From assembly GCA_031216445.1 (NCBI GenBank), contig CM062214.1:10767001-10831000 (forward strand): a stretch of DNA of 64,000 nt, given 5' to 3'. Positions 49,401 through 63,400 of this stretch are shown here, piece after piece. Origin of the DNA: Lateolabrax maculatus. Taxonomy: Eukaryota > Chordata > Actinopteri > Acropomatiformes > Lateolabracidae. Position numbers and translations under genes: made by a program. Each line of letters begins with the position of its first letter. Position 1 is the first letter of the stretch. The notes beneath the pieces were generated by a model that ran no database searches, was not told the origin of the DNA, and worked only from the letters and a program-made list of their open reading frames with translations.

Positions 49401-51233
49401 AAAGAATTAAAACAGTCTGTCATTAACAGTACATTTGCTTGCATACAGTATGCATATGACTGTATGGTATATTGTATGTGTGTGCTTGTTTTGTCCACTT
49501 TATGTCAGCATGTTGGCCTACAAATATGACTGATCCACTCACTGCTGCAAATTGACATCAGCGCAATGACAACATGGAGCTACAGAGAAACAGCTTGATC
49601 CTGCACACATCTGCAGTAGCTACGTTTGTCCCCTTTTTTTGTGCAGAGATGTGCATCTCATTAGTAGAGGGGCTCCTTGAGAATATCAAGGGAGTGACAG
49701 AAGAAGCGGCATTTTGGGGAAGCTATTTGTGGACTGAATCCTGACGATGCAGGCAAACAGGGAGGATGGAAGAGTAGTAGAAATAGTGGTGAGGGTCAAC
49801 TCTTGGACAGTGGGTCTCTGTGGACAGAATGACTGAACTTTGGTTTTCTGTCATATACACTGACAATGTGCAGTCTGAACTGCTTGTCACCGCCACGCAC
49901 AGTGCTATTATGTGGCCAAGCTGACATGCCTTGGTACAGTAGGTCTTTGTTAGTGTTAGAGAGGAGAGAAAGGGTGGGGGTCCAGACAGACGATATACAC
50001 GAAGAGAAGGAGTGAGGATGGAGTTTAAGAGCTCAGAGTCAGTGACGCAGGGAGAGACAACAAGTAAGATCATATTCAAAAGAAGAGCTACAAAGACAGG
50101 ATGAATCACTTGAACTATTTTTAAATATGAATGTTAGATGAACAAATGCATGCACGGAAAAATGTTGAAAGTTTATTGTTCTAATCAAAATTTCTTTCCT
50201 CTGTTTTCCTTCTGTGCTTCTACCCCTGCAGAGGACGAGCAGGCTGTCAGGATGAAGGAGGAGAATTTGTTCCATCGGAGGTTTTCTCTCTGCCCCAATG
50301 CCACCTCCCCACCCAAAATTGACCCCCGCACCCTCACCCGGAACTTGTCTTATGGAGGAGACAACGACCTCTACAACCTCAGCCCAGGTAAAAGGCCAAG
50401 AGGTCAAAGTTGACAAGTAAAAGGACAAAATCTGATATTTCAGGGAAATGTGTCAGTGGATTCCACTGTATGTGAAATGCTGGTGTGCTGTACTGTACTT
50501 ATTCCATACAAATACTCAGCTTCTTCTTATAAACTGCTTTTGGGGCTGCCATGCTTTAATTGTCTGTCAGCAGGTTTATTCACAGAGTTCATTTGTATGT
50601 GACTGTGTGTTGTGGGTTCCCACCAGGCAGTGAGACAGACAGGAACGGTCTCTCCATGCTGAGTAATGAACTTAGTCCTGCCCAATCACCAGGCAGCAAG
50701 GTAAGAATACAGTTCCTGATTGGGCAGCTCCTCAACAGCTCACTTTAACTGACTGATTAGGTGAGCTCCTTGCCCTTTGTTTTCTGTGACGAGTTATTTT
50801 CTTATGATTGCTTGCAGTATTAGCGACCTGAAACATCTACACAATTTAAGTAGACAACCCTGCAATTGTTGAGGCCTTGTATTTAAAGGAAGTAAAGTAA
50901 TATCAAGGCATTTTACAAATACGTCATGAAATATACGAGTACATAAATATACGTACATTTAAAATGAAAACCAAATGTGACACTTTTTTGGTAAATAAGC
51001 ACTAAAAAACTAGGAATGAATAAAATTTTTAAGTCATGACACTGAACCAGTGTAGTGAAGTCATATAAAAGCTGTGGGATTTTGTATGTCAGGGCCATGG
51101 TGGGAACTGTGTCTTTAGCACCACAAGCCATTTATTTGGCAACCCAGGCTTTTATTGTCCTGGTGCTGCCTCTCCTGCTAATGTTGTATTAGTCCCAACA
51201 ATCTGTCTCCATTCTTTAGTAATACTAATTAGG

Positions 51234-51291
<58 letters not shown>

Positions 51292-51381
51292 ACATATATA
51301 CATTCATTCATATATGTATATATGCACACACATATACATTCATTCATATATGTGTGTATGTGGATAGATAGAGATAGATAG

Positions 51382-51430
<49 letters not shown>

Positions 51431-51433
51431 TAG

Positions 51434-51466
<33 letters not shown>

Positions 51467-54400
51467 TATAGATATACACATATATGTTTCCAATGGCAAC
51501 CAGGTAATCTCATCTTGTCTTGTCTCCTCTTGTCGTTCGCCTCATCTCGCAATATCGCCTATTTATACGTGGAATAATTCACAGGCACAGCTACATCCCT
51601 GGCCTTTTGGCCTTCCTTCCATCCTGAAAGCCCTTATGGGACAATAGGAGACTGAGCACAGCCATACCCTTGCATTTTTTTGTCATTTATACAAGGTTGT
51701 AATAGTGTGTTATGCCTTAGGTATGGCTTCTTTTAACACCAATAGATACGACTAAGCGCCTGTGTGGGCTCACCAAATAATATTGTGAGTCATATTGGTT
51801 TAGTGCATAAAGAATAAGTGGTTATGTAATTACATATCACAGTGAAATCACAGCATAATTTACCACAGAGATTCTAATCTAGGTTTACTGATAAGTGGAG
51901 GCCATCAAACAGTCAGTACCCTTTGTTGTCCTACCAAGGCAGTCAGTGGGTTTGTGGTCACAACACCAGTACTGACTGAATGCCTAGTTGCCTTGCTGAT
52001 TGAAAGGGCCGCCCACCTGATTCATACCAAGTTGTGGCAGATCAGATGTGCTGGCAAAGGGAACAATTAAACAATGTGGTGTTCATAATGCAAGCAAGTC
52101 AAGTTAGTTAACTCTTGTAACAGTACATCATAAGCGCTGTAGTTGTTAATGGGGCTGCACCGTTATATGCAATGTTGTTGTGATCATTAATCATATACTA
52201 TGAATTATTAATACTTTTCTGTACTTACAAGATTTGTACTAATTTAAACTTTTACATGCCATTTTTTAACAATTCATTCATTCATTTCCATCTGTAAAAT
52301 CTCTACAGAGGCTGTAGTAGTTAACAGTGTTGGTCTTTCCTAGTTTGCATGTCATTTTCCCCTCCTCTTCATCCTCACTGACTGTCTCCTCTCTTAACTC
52401 CCGCCTCCAGTCTGAGTCCAGGATGTTTAATGGTGTTGAGAAGGACTGCCCCTCCCCCACAGAGAAGCTGGCCCGGAAGGAGTCTCTCAAGGTACACATC
52501 ACTTCCTTGCTTGAGACAGTTGCGCAAAATGTTGAGCATTATTATGCAATTGGATTCATCATGAAGTTCATGTAAATTAGATGTTCAGTGTTTCTGTCAG
52601 TCTAACCTCAGTGGGTTAAATGTACACAAGCCATTTGGGAACCTTTTGAGATGACTTGTTATTATGTTTTAAATGCGAACCCCTTTTGTATGTTTCAAAT
52701 GATAACAATGAATTATTTTAATGATAACCAAAGACAGCAGAGTGCCTGCATGATTGTTAGCATTTGTTTGACTCTGCTTCCACCTAGTGTCGGTGCCTAT
52801 AGATCTGTCCTCTGACCAGTAAGACTGATGACTCATTCATGTGTTGTTTTTTTTCTGTTTCACAGGTCCAAAAGCAGAATTACAGGCAAGAAAAGAAACG
52901 GGCAGCCAAAGAACTGTTTAGCGCACTAAAGGATCCCAGTGTTGTCATCATGTCCAACTGGCTAAAGGTGTGGGGACGTTGTCTATTAGACTGAGCTGCT
53001 ACTATGACATTCAGAATAATGATATGTCTGCAGTCACACAGACAACAAGCTTATCATTTGTCATTTACACCTTTTGCTAATTATCATCGTAGATGTAATT
53101 TGCACATCTGCTGTTACAAATGATTGTGCAACAATCGAACAGTTGTACAGCTCAGAATGTGTTCATGTTTATGTTCACTTTACTAGACACAAAGTTAGAA
53201 AAAAAACATATATCTTGTGTACCCGTTATGTTCTGATACTAAAATTACATCATCCCGCATCCTTTCTTAGATCCGTGGCTCTTTGAAGAGTTGGACCAAG
53301 CTGTGGTGTGCCCTGAAGCCTGGAGTTCTTTTGATCTATAAGACCCCCAAAACGGACCACTGGGTTGGCACCGTCCTGCTCAGTGCATGCAAGCTGATTG
53401 AGAGACCCTCCAAGAAAGACGGCTTTTGCTTCAAGCTCTACCACCCACTAGACAAATCCATCTGGGCTGTCAAGGTCAGACATGTTTGTAGGCTCGCTGG
53501 CATTTCTATAAACCCAGTAATAGCAGATGAACAAAATGACTTCAGTGATCATAGTGAGACAGACTAAGATCTAAATAAAACTATTCACTCATTAATTCTA
53601 TATTTTTTTTATATTGAGATGTTAACTTCAATTAAGTTTTTGATTTTCTTTTTTGCAATAAGCAATACAAACACTGATAATGTGTCTAGGACTGATAATT
53701 CTTGACTTTAGTGTCACCTTTTGATCATATCAAAAAAAGATACTGGCTGATAGTAATCAAATTAAAGGGAAAGTACAGTTATTAATAAAAGAAATGACAT
53801 ACATGGAATGGTCTAATCAGCTTTGAAGTTGTAGAAAAGCTTTTTTTCAAGGAACTTTGTTGTTGTCAAGACTTAAGTTTTTAATTAAAATTTGGTTTAG
53901 CAACACTGCATGAAAATGCAGGGTTTACTTGCACTGCAAGATTAAAACAAAAGCATTATTATTTGTAATTTTATTTAATTTCAGTTAATTTTGTAAAGCA
54001 TATTGATGCTCAGTTTTGTCAGTGTTTTTTTTTTTAGTTTTAGTTTTAGTTTTATTATTTGGAAGTGATAATTATCCTGTCCAGTGCTCCATTATGCTTG
54101 TAACCCATGAGAAAGCCATTTGTTTCTGTTCATAAAACATGACTAAGATGGCGTGAAGCGTGACTCACTGTTCCATCCATATGCTCAGGGTCCCAAAGGA
54201 GAGAACGTTGGCTCCATCACGCAGCCTCTACCTAGCAACTACCTGATCTTCAGAGCAGCATCTGAATCTGACGGTGAGGCTTATGTGTGGCTGTACAAGT
54301 GTGCATTCTTGCGTTTTTAATCAATTACAAGGTAGACCTTCCAATCTCTAAAATCTGTCTGTATCTCCAGGTCGGTGCTGGATGGATGTCTTGGAGCTGG

Positions 54401-57400
54401 CTCTAAGCTGTTCCAGTCTCTACAAGTTGACAGCCAAAGCTGGGAGAGAAGGAGATATCAGCACGTCTTCAGAGTCCTCTCATATACTCCACCTTCTGCA
54501 GTCTACTGCACTCACTGATACAGAGCTGCTACAGTAAGTAATACACTCATATTGCTGCATACACCGAGAGCCTCTCAGATGTTTCCTATAATCACTCTCC
54601 AAGTTGTTCCACTTGCCAATTCACGCACACGACCGTTGGCATTTTTACCAAACAATTTATACTGTCTTATTTATGCAGAAGTCTGAACTTCCCAGGCGGT
54701 AATTCTAAAATATAGTCTAATTTCAGTGGCCCCCATTGCAGCAGACAAGGTTAGCGGTGTTATGTAGTTTTCACACCTGATGCAGTCCGTACCCGAGTAC
54801 TCATGAACCGTACTCGAGACCACCTAGCTATGCAGGGTGTATCATTCTAGTAACATTTTAATTTCTTTGTTAAACAAATGATAAAACACAAGTCGTGGTC
54901 GTGCAGTAAGAGGAAAATATCAATTGTGTGTGTCTGGAGGGTAGCATCAAAAGTAATGCTGTGAACCTTATGTGTTGTATGCTACCATTTTGACATCAGA
55001 TCAGAAAACTGCATCCTGGAAAAAACAGGACTCCAAATTTGTGTCTGAGTTTAATCTGTAACCACTGAAAAGGCTAAATAAAGTTCCAAAATAAAGCTTT
55101 ATATGAGAAAAATTTAAGCTTTGACACGTTTTGCGCACACAGAAATATCAGGAAACAACGCTTTAAATTATGAAAAGAATTCCTGTGTAATCCTGTGCTC
55201 GTTTTAATTAACAGTCACACGTAGTGATACATGTAAGTAGAAGGCTGCATTAAAAAAAACGAAAAGATCTGATCTTGTAGTGTTGTAAGAGGTGGATGCT
55301 GCAGCCATTCTGCCTATTGTAGCTAATTTACCCTAGAAAATCCATTACCCTGCAAATGGAATCTAAATTTAGTATGCTTATGCTAAAATTAGTCTGTTGC
55401 TGTTTTATTATGCTGCTGTTTTATTTTGCTTTATCAGTGAAGCTGAGCCACGTGTTTTGTTCATGCTATGTGTAGGCCTACATGTATGTATGTATGTATG
55501 TATGTATGTATGTATGTACATACTGTGTGTGTTTGTGTGTGTGTAAGGGGGGGACCTAAAGAGAAAATAGCTGTGTTTTGTGCTCTGACAGTATGACTCT
55601 CTTCTCCTGTGCTGGAACAGTGTGAGCATAGTATGATGTTGCTTCTCATGTAATCTTTGTTTTTTTACATTTGAACATTGGAGCTAGTAAACAAATGATA
55701 GTCCCCTTTGCCTTGTTAAGTGTATAAGTAGCTGGTTAAACTGGTTAAAAATCTGCTTTACAGGGCACTGGACAGAATATTTACTATACTAGCAGGATAG
55801 AAAAGTCTTTAAGGAGTGTGGAAATGTCTTCTAAACAGCAAGTTATGTTGTCAAATAAACTGCTGAGGTTTTTTTTTTAAACCGTCTAAAACTTGTGATG
55901 TGATGTTTGATGTGGATGTTTGTGTCTGTGCATGCTCCAGTTTGGTAATCCATTAACTGTCGATGACTGTTGTAACAAGAAAGCTATACAGCCACACCAC
56001 ACTTTTAAATACAACCTGCACCCCACGCAGGGTGTGTCTGTAGTTTCTATATATAGGAAATCCTAACTCGTTTTGCATCTGCAACGCTGGTATTATTATT
56101 TATCATAAATATTTAACCATGTATTCATTTGCTCCTGCTTGTGAGCATGCATGTCTGACTGTCCTTTTTACATTCTTTATACATATTAGTACTTATCCAT
56201 CATAGTTATTTTCCCATTTCTTCTTGAAAGTGTGCATCGCTGTTTGTGCACCGTTTACTTCATACATTAGACATCCCTTTCCTCCCCACCCCCCTCCTCC
56301 CCTCACCTCCCCCCATGGTTGAACCCTCCCTCAGGCCATCCATCCCTGCTCCCTCCTCTCCTGCTCCTCTCCCAGCCAATCACAGCAGCCTTGTGCGTTC
56401 ACATGACTGACAGAGGAGCAGGAAGATGGAATAGAATGTGAACCATACACCGCCCAGAAAGAGACGGCAGCAACGCAGCCGTTGCAAGCCTGCACACACA
56501 CACATATACACACTGGCATACAGACAGAAATATACACACACACATTCAGGAAGCAGGCGTGTCGGAGTCGAGGAAACAAGACAGCAGCTTTTAGTGACTA
56601 GATTAAAAACAATTCCGCACACAAAGGAGAGGAGATAAGGACAGACTGCGCGTGTGTTTGGATTTTCTGGTAACATCATCGGTGGGGTTTTGATTCCTGT
56701 GGAAGAGTTTGTCTGTATGCTGTATGTCTTTAAGGTAAGGAAAGCTGCCTCTGTTCCAGGGCGTGTTTGTGTTAATAAATAACATGACTGGTTGGTTAGT
56801 GATTTACAGAGTGCGCAGGAATGTGATTGTTCTGTTCTGTCGAGTCCTCGGGCATTTTGAAAATTCCCTTCCCCATTTCCTTGTTTTCTGTGACCATAAT
56901 CCCATCACTGGATGTGGTTTTGAAAGCTTATGACAAATGTCAAATATTTTCCACCGTCCTAATGCTTCTCTGTATTTGTTAGGATCCCAAGTGTGGAGGA
57001 TTTCTGAAATATCCGACTTAAAATGCGTGTGATTAAGACCTGCTTTAAATTCTATGTCTGTGTGCTTCTGTGTTCCTTTGACTGTGTTTGAGTTTGTTTC
57101 AGGACATGTGCACCCACCAGAGTAGACACACCACTGTCTGACTTGTAAAATGGCTGTAGGATTGGAAGCATGATGTTCCCTTTTAGCTATCGATTTGACC
57201 CAACCCCCTCTTATTCTCGCTTCTCATTTCTTTGGCCATTTAGAAGCTGATGACTGATGCGTGACTTTCTTCAGTGTCTCTCTTCTTCTTTTAACTTTCT
57301 TTTAACCCCCGTGTGTGTGTGTGTCAAGTACATGCATATGCATACATTATCCTGTTTGTGTCTCCTGATTGTAGCCAGTCACAGTCAGACCAGGTGAAAA

Positions 57401-60400
57401 GGTGAGAGATGAAGGAGGATATTGGTTATTGGTGAGGTGGTGTGGTATGGTCTGGTTGTCCTGGCAACCAGACAGCTTAGATTTACTAAACACATCCAGA
57501 CCCTCAGGGTCAGCGAGGCTTTTATAGCGGATAGTTTCGACCATTCAGAGCCTTTAAGGTTCGTAGCTGGTCATTTCTGTTTTTCTCAGAAGTCTGTTTT
57601 TGAGCTGTATCTAGATTGTCTTACTAAAGAGAGACAATCAGCAATGAAGTAAAATCAAATAAGATGTTTGTAATGTCATGTGACATTGCTCATATTTATT
57701 GCCTAATCATGGCCTTTAAAACATCCTCAAGTTTCCACACTCAATTAAATTATCCCTGGTAATGACTTGTTGACATTATGAGAGCCGCATATGATACTAG
57801 TTTATATCTATTAAGATACAACCATTAGTCAAACATCAGCAGACAACGCTTTTTACAGAGGAAGCACCTCATTAAATCTTGTGATTATTCTCCAGCTGTA
57901 ATTGATAACCTAATTTCCAGAATAGGTTTGGTTATGCTTGATCAACGACTGGACATGCAGTAGCAATAAAACGGTTGAATATTAGGTTTGCTTAATATAG
58001 TTCTAACCTTGGTGTTCACTTCTCCTCTGTTACTATTAGGTTAAATGACACTGTGCTGCTCGGCAATCACCACATGGAGCATGACGGCTTTTCTGACAAA
58101 TCTGAGCGTGACGCTCATGATGACTGGGATACTGCAGCCAATGAGAACGGTGGAAGGCTGACAGAGGAGAGCGACATGGACCAATCAGACGAGCTGTCCC
58201 CGGGGCCACAGGCCACAGCCTATGTAGAGCAGAGCACAGAGGAGATGGCTGAGGTGAGGCTTGTTGTATTTTCAAAAAGGCAGCAAGAAAATGTAACAAA
58301 TATTTAGGTTTTCTGTTGTGTTCTGAAAGCACGGTTTCTTACACTCTACTACTATGGCATATACACCATATTTCAGTTCAGTACCTTCTCTTGCTCTGGC
58401 CCAATATTAATTGAAACATAACTGCTTGCCTTTGGAAAATTCTCTTTTTGCTTGTCCCAGTCGTCTTAACCCAGGTCTCCGACTAGAGAGCCAAGAATGT
58501 GACTGTAAGTCCTCCCTGCTTCCCTCACTCGTGTGCACTCATGTCTGCATGTGTTACTTCAGGCTGGGGAGGCATCCCAGGTCGAGACTGTGTCAGAGGA
58601 GAACAAAGGTCTGATCTGGAGCCTGCTGAAGCAGCTGAGGCCGGGCATGGACCTGTCCAAGGTGGTGCTGCCCACCTTCATCCTGGAGCCACGCTCTTTC
58701 CTGGACAAGCTGTCTGACTACTACTACCACGCTGATTTGCTCTCACAGTCAGTAACTTACAGTCACTATACTGTGTGTCCATAAGAGTGTACTCATTTTA
58801 GTATTTTCCTTCAAAGTCAGGTGAAGACTGGGATTATTATCTGCGTGCTTTTCTTGTCATAATTGTTTCTATCTCCTTCACCATCTTTCCTGCCACAGAG
58901 CTGCACTGGAGGAGAGTGCATACGGTCGCATCAAGCAGGTGCTGAGATGGTACTTATCTGGCTTCTACAAGAAGCCCAAGGTAAGATTTGTTCACTAATA
59001 TACCAGATGGCGTTGTTATCAAGCTAGCCCAAATAACGCTGATTTTTAAATGCTAACTTTTGGATCAAATCAGTAACAAAAAAAGTGACTATTTTTCCAA
59101 ATGAATTCATTTGTATTATAAATGAAATACAGTTAACATAAATTATTATAACTTAGTGGTCATTCAAATTCCATTTTACCGTCTCAAAGATCAGCAGTAA
59201 CCAGAGGATTGAGCTGTCTGGGTTTAGATTTCACCTGAACAACAGCTCTGTTGGGCAGTCCTCCACGGTTTTCAGTCACATACTCACACGCTACAAACAG
59301 TCAAGCTCAAGCGGCCATTTTGGGAGCACTAGAAGATTTAGTGTTAGCATTTTTCAGTCTGTCGTTTTGGGTGTCACCATCTTCTAACATGACATTCTGT
59401 GACACTGTATTTATCTTGGTCACCTTACAAACAACTCTGTCCTGGGTCTATTTCTGCAGTACGAGACACTTCCACTTGTTAAGAATTTATTTCCTCAGTG
59501 GCAGCAAACGTCCCAACATGAGCCAGCAGATGATGCCTGTAGATTAGACTGGGCTTGTTCAGCACTTTTTGGGGCTGACTACCTCTAGGAGACTCACTGG
59601 TGATGGATGGGTAGAAATTTGATAACCATTCATTATAAGGACATCTACAGAACTGTCTGCCTGCAGTTATGGAGTCCAGACAAGTGGTAATGTGTTCCAT
59701 GATGATGCTTATTATCTGTGACTTTACTTTTTTAAATCTCATTGGCGAGGCCAGTGATCATGTGCATCGTAATTGGTCCTCAGCAGTGGGTATTGGTTAA
59801 GCGTTAAGTAACTGTAATATTGGCCAACTATGACCAAAAAAAAAAAAAAAACATCAAACTATTTCCACATTTGACTTACGAGAGAAAAACGGTTTGTGTA
59901 AGAAGTTGCTTACATTGATACTTACACTGGTGTATTTTCCAGGGTCTGAAGAAGCCTTACAACCCAATCCTTGGAGAAACGTTTCGCTGCTGCTGGCTTC
60001 ATCCTCAAACCGACAGCTGCACTTTCTACATAGCTGAACAGGTTAACCTATTCATAGCTAAATGCACAGGGCATGATGTGTGAAATACCACACATGCTCA
60101 ATTTGGCAAACACACAGAGCACACACCTGTGAAAAGCAGCAAGTGTAAAATGAATACGTGCCAGAGGGTATCTGACACCTCTTTTTATCCCTCTGCTGCT
60201 CAAATCTCTTTCTCTCTCTCTCTTTCCTCTGCCAGGTGTCCCACCATCCGCCCATCTCTGCCTTTTATGTCTGCAATCGGAAGGATGGTTTTTCTATCAG
60301 TGGGAGCATCTTGGCCAAGTCCAAGTTCTATGGTACACAGCATACTACAACATGTAACCTGTTTGTCACATCTGAAAAAAATAAAAAAAATAAGCATAGA

Positions 60401-63400
60401 CCAATACACAAACACAAACATGTAAAGTCATGCAAATAGTTTGATCGCCATTTTGATCCCTTTATCCAATTCCCACCGTTGCATCGAAGCATATCAAATG
60501 GCTGTCAGTATGAGAATTTTAATGAGGATCTACAAGGAAAATTGATACATGTGTTCTTTAATCCAGTACTTTTCTGTCCTGCTGTTGTAGGTAACTCTCT
60601 GTCCGCTATTCTGGATGGCAAAGCCAGGCTGCTGTTCATGAGCAGGGATGAGGAGTATGTCATCACTATGCCCTACGCTCACTGCAAAGGTAATAGATCT
60701 ACTGTGAATATTGATGACCATCAATAGTAACGAATCTGTCCATTTCCTTGTTGCTCTACTTAATACGGCATCATCTCTTTTGAAAAACTATTGTGTAGAA
60801 GTTTTTTTGGCGATACATTGTTTAGACACTCTGAGGGGGGGCTGCTCTGCTAACATACCGCTCATCTTTGGTCTCCCTTGCTTTCTTGATGATTTTAGTC
60901 TGTAGTTCCTGCCTCACCTGACTGACCTTGGCTGTTTGTTGCCACAGCTTCTCATTGTCGCACTTAAATGACCAAACACAGCTACAGCTCAGGAGGATAA
61001 CATACAAACTCATCTACCATGGATACAATGAAATCTGTCTGCTGTGACAAATCATGTGTGGGCTGTAACTTCGGCAGCCATCTGTCATAGCCAATATGTC
61101 TGAGCTACTAGGAATAAACTAGCCCTGTGCTCTGCTCTGAACATGAACTCTCACATGGCTGGCAGCCAAAATTAGAGATGGATGATGGGTAAAAGTTAAG
61201 TCGGGACACGTTTCTGTTCATTCTCCAAGCATACGTGGGTATGTTGTAAATGACCATCTTTGTCTTGTCTAACAGTCCAGCCAAGGAATGCCCTCAATGT
61301 GAGTGCGTAGATCATGAATTATGTACCTAACTGTACCTGAACACAGGGAATGATGGGATTTATCTGGATTTTCAACATGATTTTGTTGTTCTCATCATCT
61401 GCATTCTGTTTTCTGTTGATGTGCTGTTGATCTAATGCTTTAATACTGTATCTGTGCCTCCTGTAGGTATCCTGTATGGCACTATGACACTAGAGCTGGG
61501 TGGGAAGGTTACCATTGAGTGTGAGAAAACAAAGTGTTACACAGAGCTGGAGTTCAAACTCAAGGTATATTTTTGAACATGTTAAAGATTTTGGGTCAGT
61601 AATGTACTTTGGACAACTTTCAATTTTGTCAATTTTGAGATAACAGCATCTTTAACAAAGGTGGTACACTTTGACTGTTCACTGCAGCCTTTCCTTGGCG
61701 GCTCCTGCTCTGTAAATCAGATCAGTGGGAAGATCTATGTGGGAGAGGAGCTACTGGCCACTGTTGATGGACACTGGGTAAGAGTTTTTATCCAGCTTCT
61801 ATCCCTCTGTCACCTTCTTAAGTTCATCTGTCAGCATCCCTCTCTGCCACTTTCTGGCTGCCACTCAAAATTCAGCCATTTGTAGTGATAAGAAGTAGTA
61901 TTGGTAATTAGAAGTTTAGAAACAGCAGGGAAGCCGAGCAAAATAGAGGACCCTGTTTAGAGGGCTTTAACAGTGGGCTGAAGGATCTGAAAATATTGGA
62001 AAGTTTGAAAATGAACTTTGTGTCCATTGTACGTACTGGAAATTTTTAAACGAAAACTATAAATATTTTCCAGTTTTTCTGTTACTTCCCTGTGAAGGAG
62101 ACAAAGGAAAATTTAATTATTAATTATCACATCATTAATTAACAATGAAAATAACATTGATAGGTCTGTATGATTAATTTCTTTGATTGATTGGACTGAA
62201 CATGTTGTTGCCTTTGTTGTATTTAGGACAACGAGGTGTTCATTCATGAGAAGCGCTCGGGACAGCAGGAGACACTGTGGAACCCGAGCTCAGACATTCG
62301 CAGCAGCCGCCTCAAGAGACAAGTGGTCCAAATAGACCAGCAGGGAGAGTTTGAGTCTGAAAGGTGAACCACACGTGCTTATTTCTTATTTCTTAGTTCT
62401 TAGTTCATACTCGATGTCACCTCTGCATGTGGATCACTGTGTTTATTTTTAATTTGAAGGTGGTTAATTGGAGTAAACAAACATGAAAACAGGATAAAAG
62501 ATCTTTCTCTCAGCCTACATTTTGCAGGTAAAAAACATATGTAATTATTAACATTGATAATGGAATCCATTTAGGTGTGTCAGTATGTCATATCAGTGAA
62601 ACAACATGCACAATACCAGGGCTCTACAACTGGCACACCTAGATTAAATGCAGCCATTATTAATGTTAATTGCTTCACCTGTGTTTGACAAGGTAAAATG
62701 TCCGCTCTGAGAAAGATCTATAACCATAAACCTTTACTTTAATGACACTGAGATGTCTGCCCCACTGTCATGTAATTTTAATATGCTCTTGACAGACTTT
62801 GGCAGCATGTGACCAGTGCCATCATGGATCGGGACCAGCTGCGGGCCACCCAGGAGAAGTTTGTGCTGGAGGAAGCGCAGCGGAAAGAGGCCAAGGAGAG
62901 GGGAGACAAACCCTGGATGTCACGACTTTTCCACCAGGACCCCGTCACCTCCGAGTGGACCTACAGGCACATGGAGTATGAACACACTCACACCAAGCAA
63001 ATAAAATGCAGCAGATGGCACACACTGTTTTCTTGAGAAGAGGAAAAAAATGACATGAAAATTATGACATGTTCAGATTGAAATTACACTGCAACCACCG
63101 CTTAATATTTTGTCCTGTTTTTGGCAGCATGCATCCTTGGGACCCTGAGCGCTGTCTGGTTCAGTTTGAGAAGGACGGAGTGATTCAGACGCACGAGAAA
63201 AGCCAGAGGCAACACAACGGACTCTCCTACAGCCACAGCTGGGCCAGCCAACAGAAGGTTAGTCAGACCAATCGCAAACCTCCAATCTAGAGCTGTGTTG
63301 ATATATTACTGATGGGTGTGTCACTGACATTTAATCAAAATGAAGCTGCACTGCCACCTGATATTTAGGTGCTCCAAAATCACTGACAATCAGGATCAGC

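Larger units (their letters stand above)
35317..50231 (+). other. osbpl5 intron of about 15 kb
   Basis: No gene was recognised. It carries interspersed-repeat remnants at 37440-37725, 38120-38650, 41050-41230 and 44165-44305, a T homopolymer at 45138-45157, and a TG run at 47804-47831. The longest open frames (for example 42127-42603) have no recognisable domain. Confidence 0.6.
54534..58039 (+). other. osbpl5 intron of 3.5 kb
   Basis: It holds an (ATGT)n tract at 55482-55518, a C/T-rich strand at about 56274-56376, and a candidate internal first exon at about 56400-56734. No other gene was seen. Confidence 0.6.

Noticed and set aside
51225..51479. An open frame across the GATA and TG tract
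   Set aside because: It is a translated microsatellite (Ile-Tyr-Leu-Ser repeats), not a protein.
56717..56734. ATG at 56717 as the start of the short ORP5 form
   Set aside because: From this ATG the frame meets a stop shortly after the junction with the exon at 58040. The ATG at 56724 is the one in frame.
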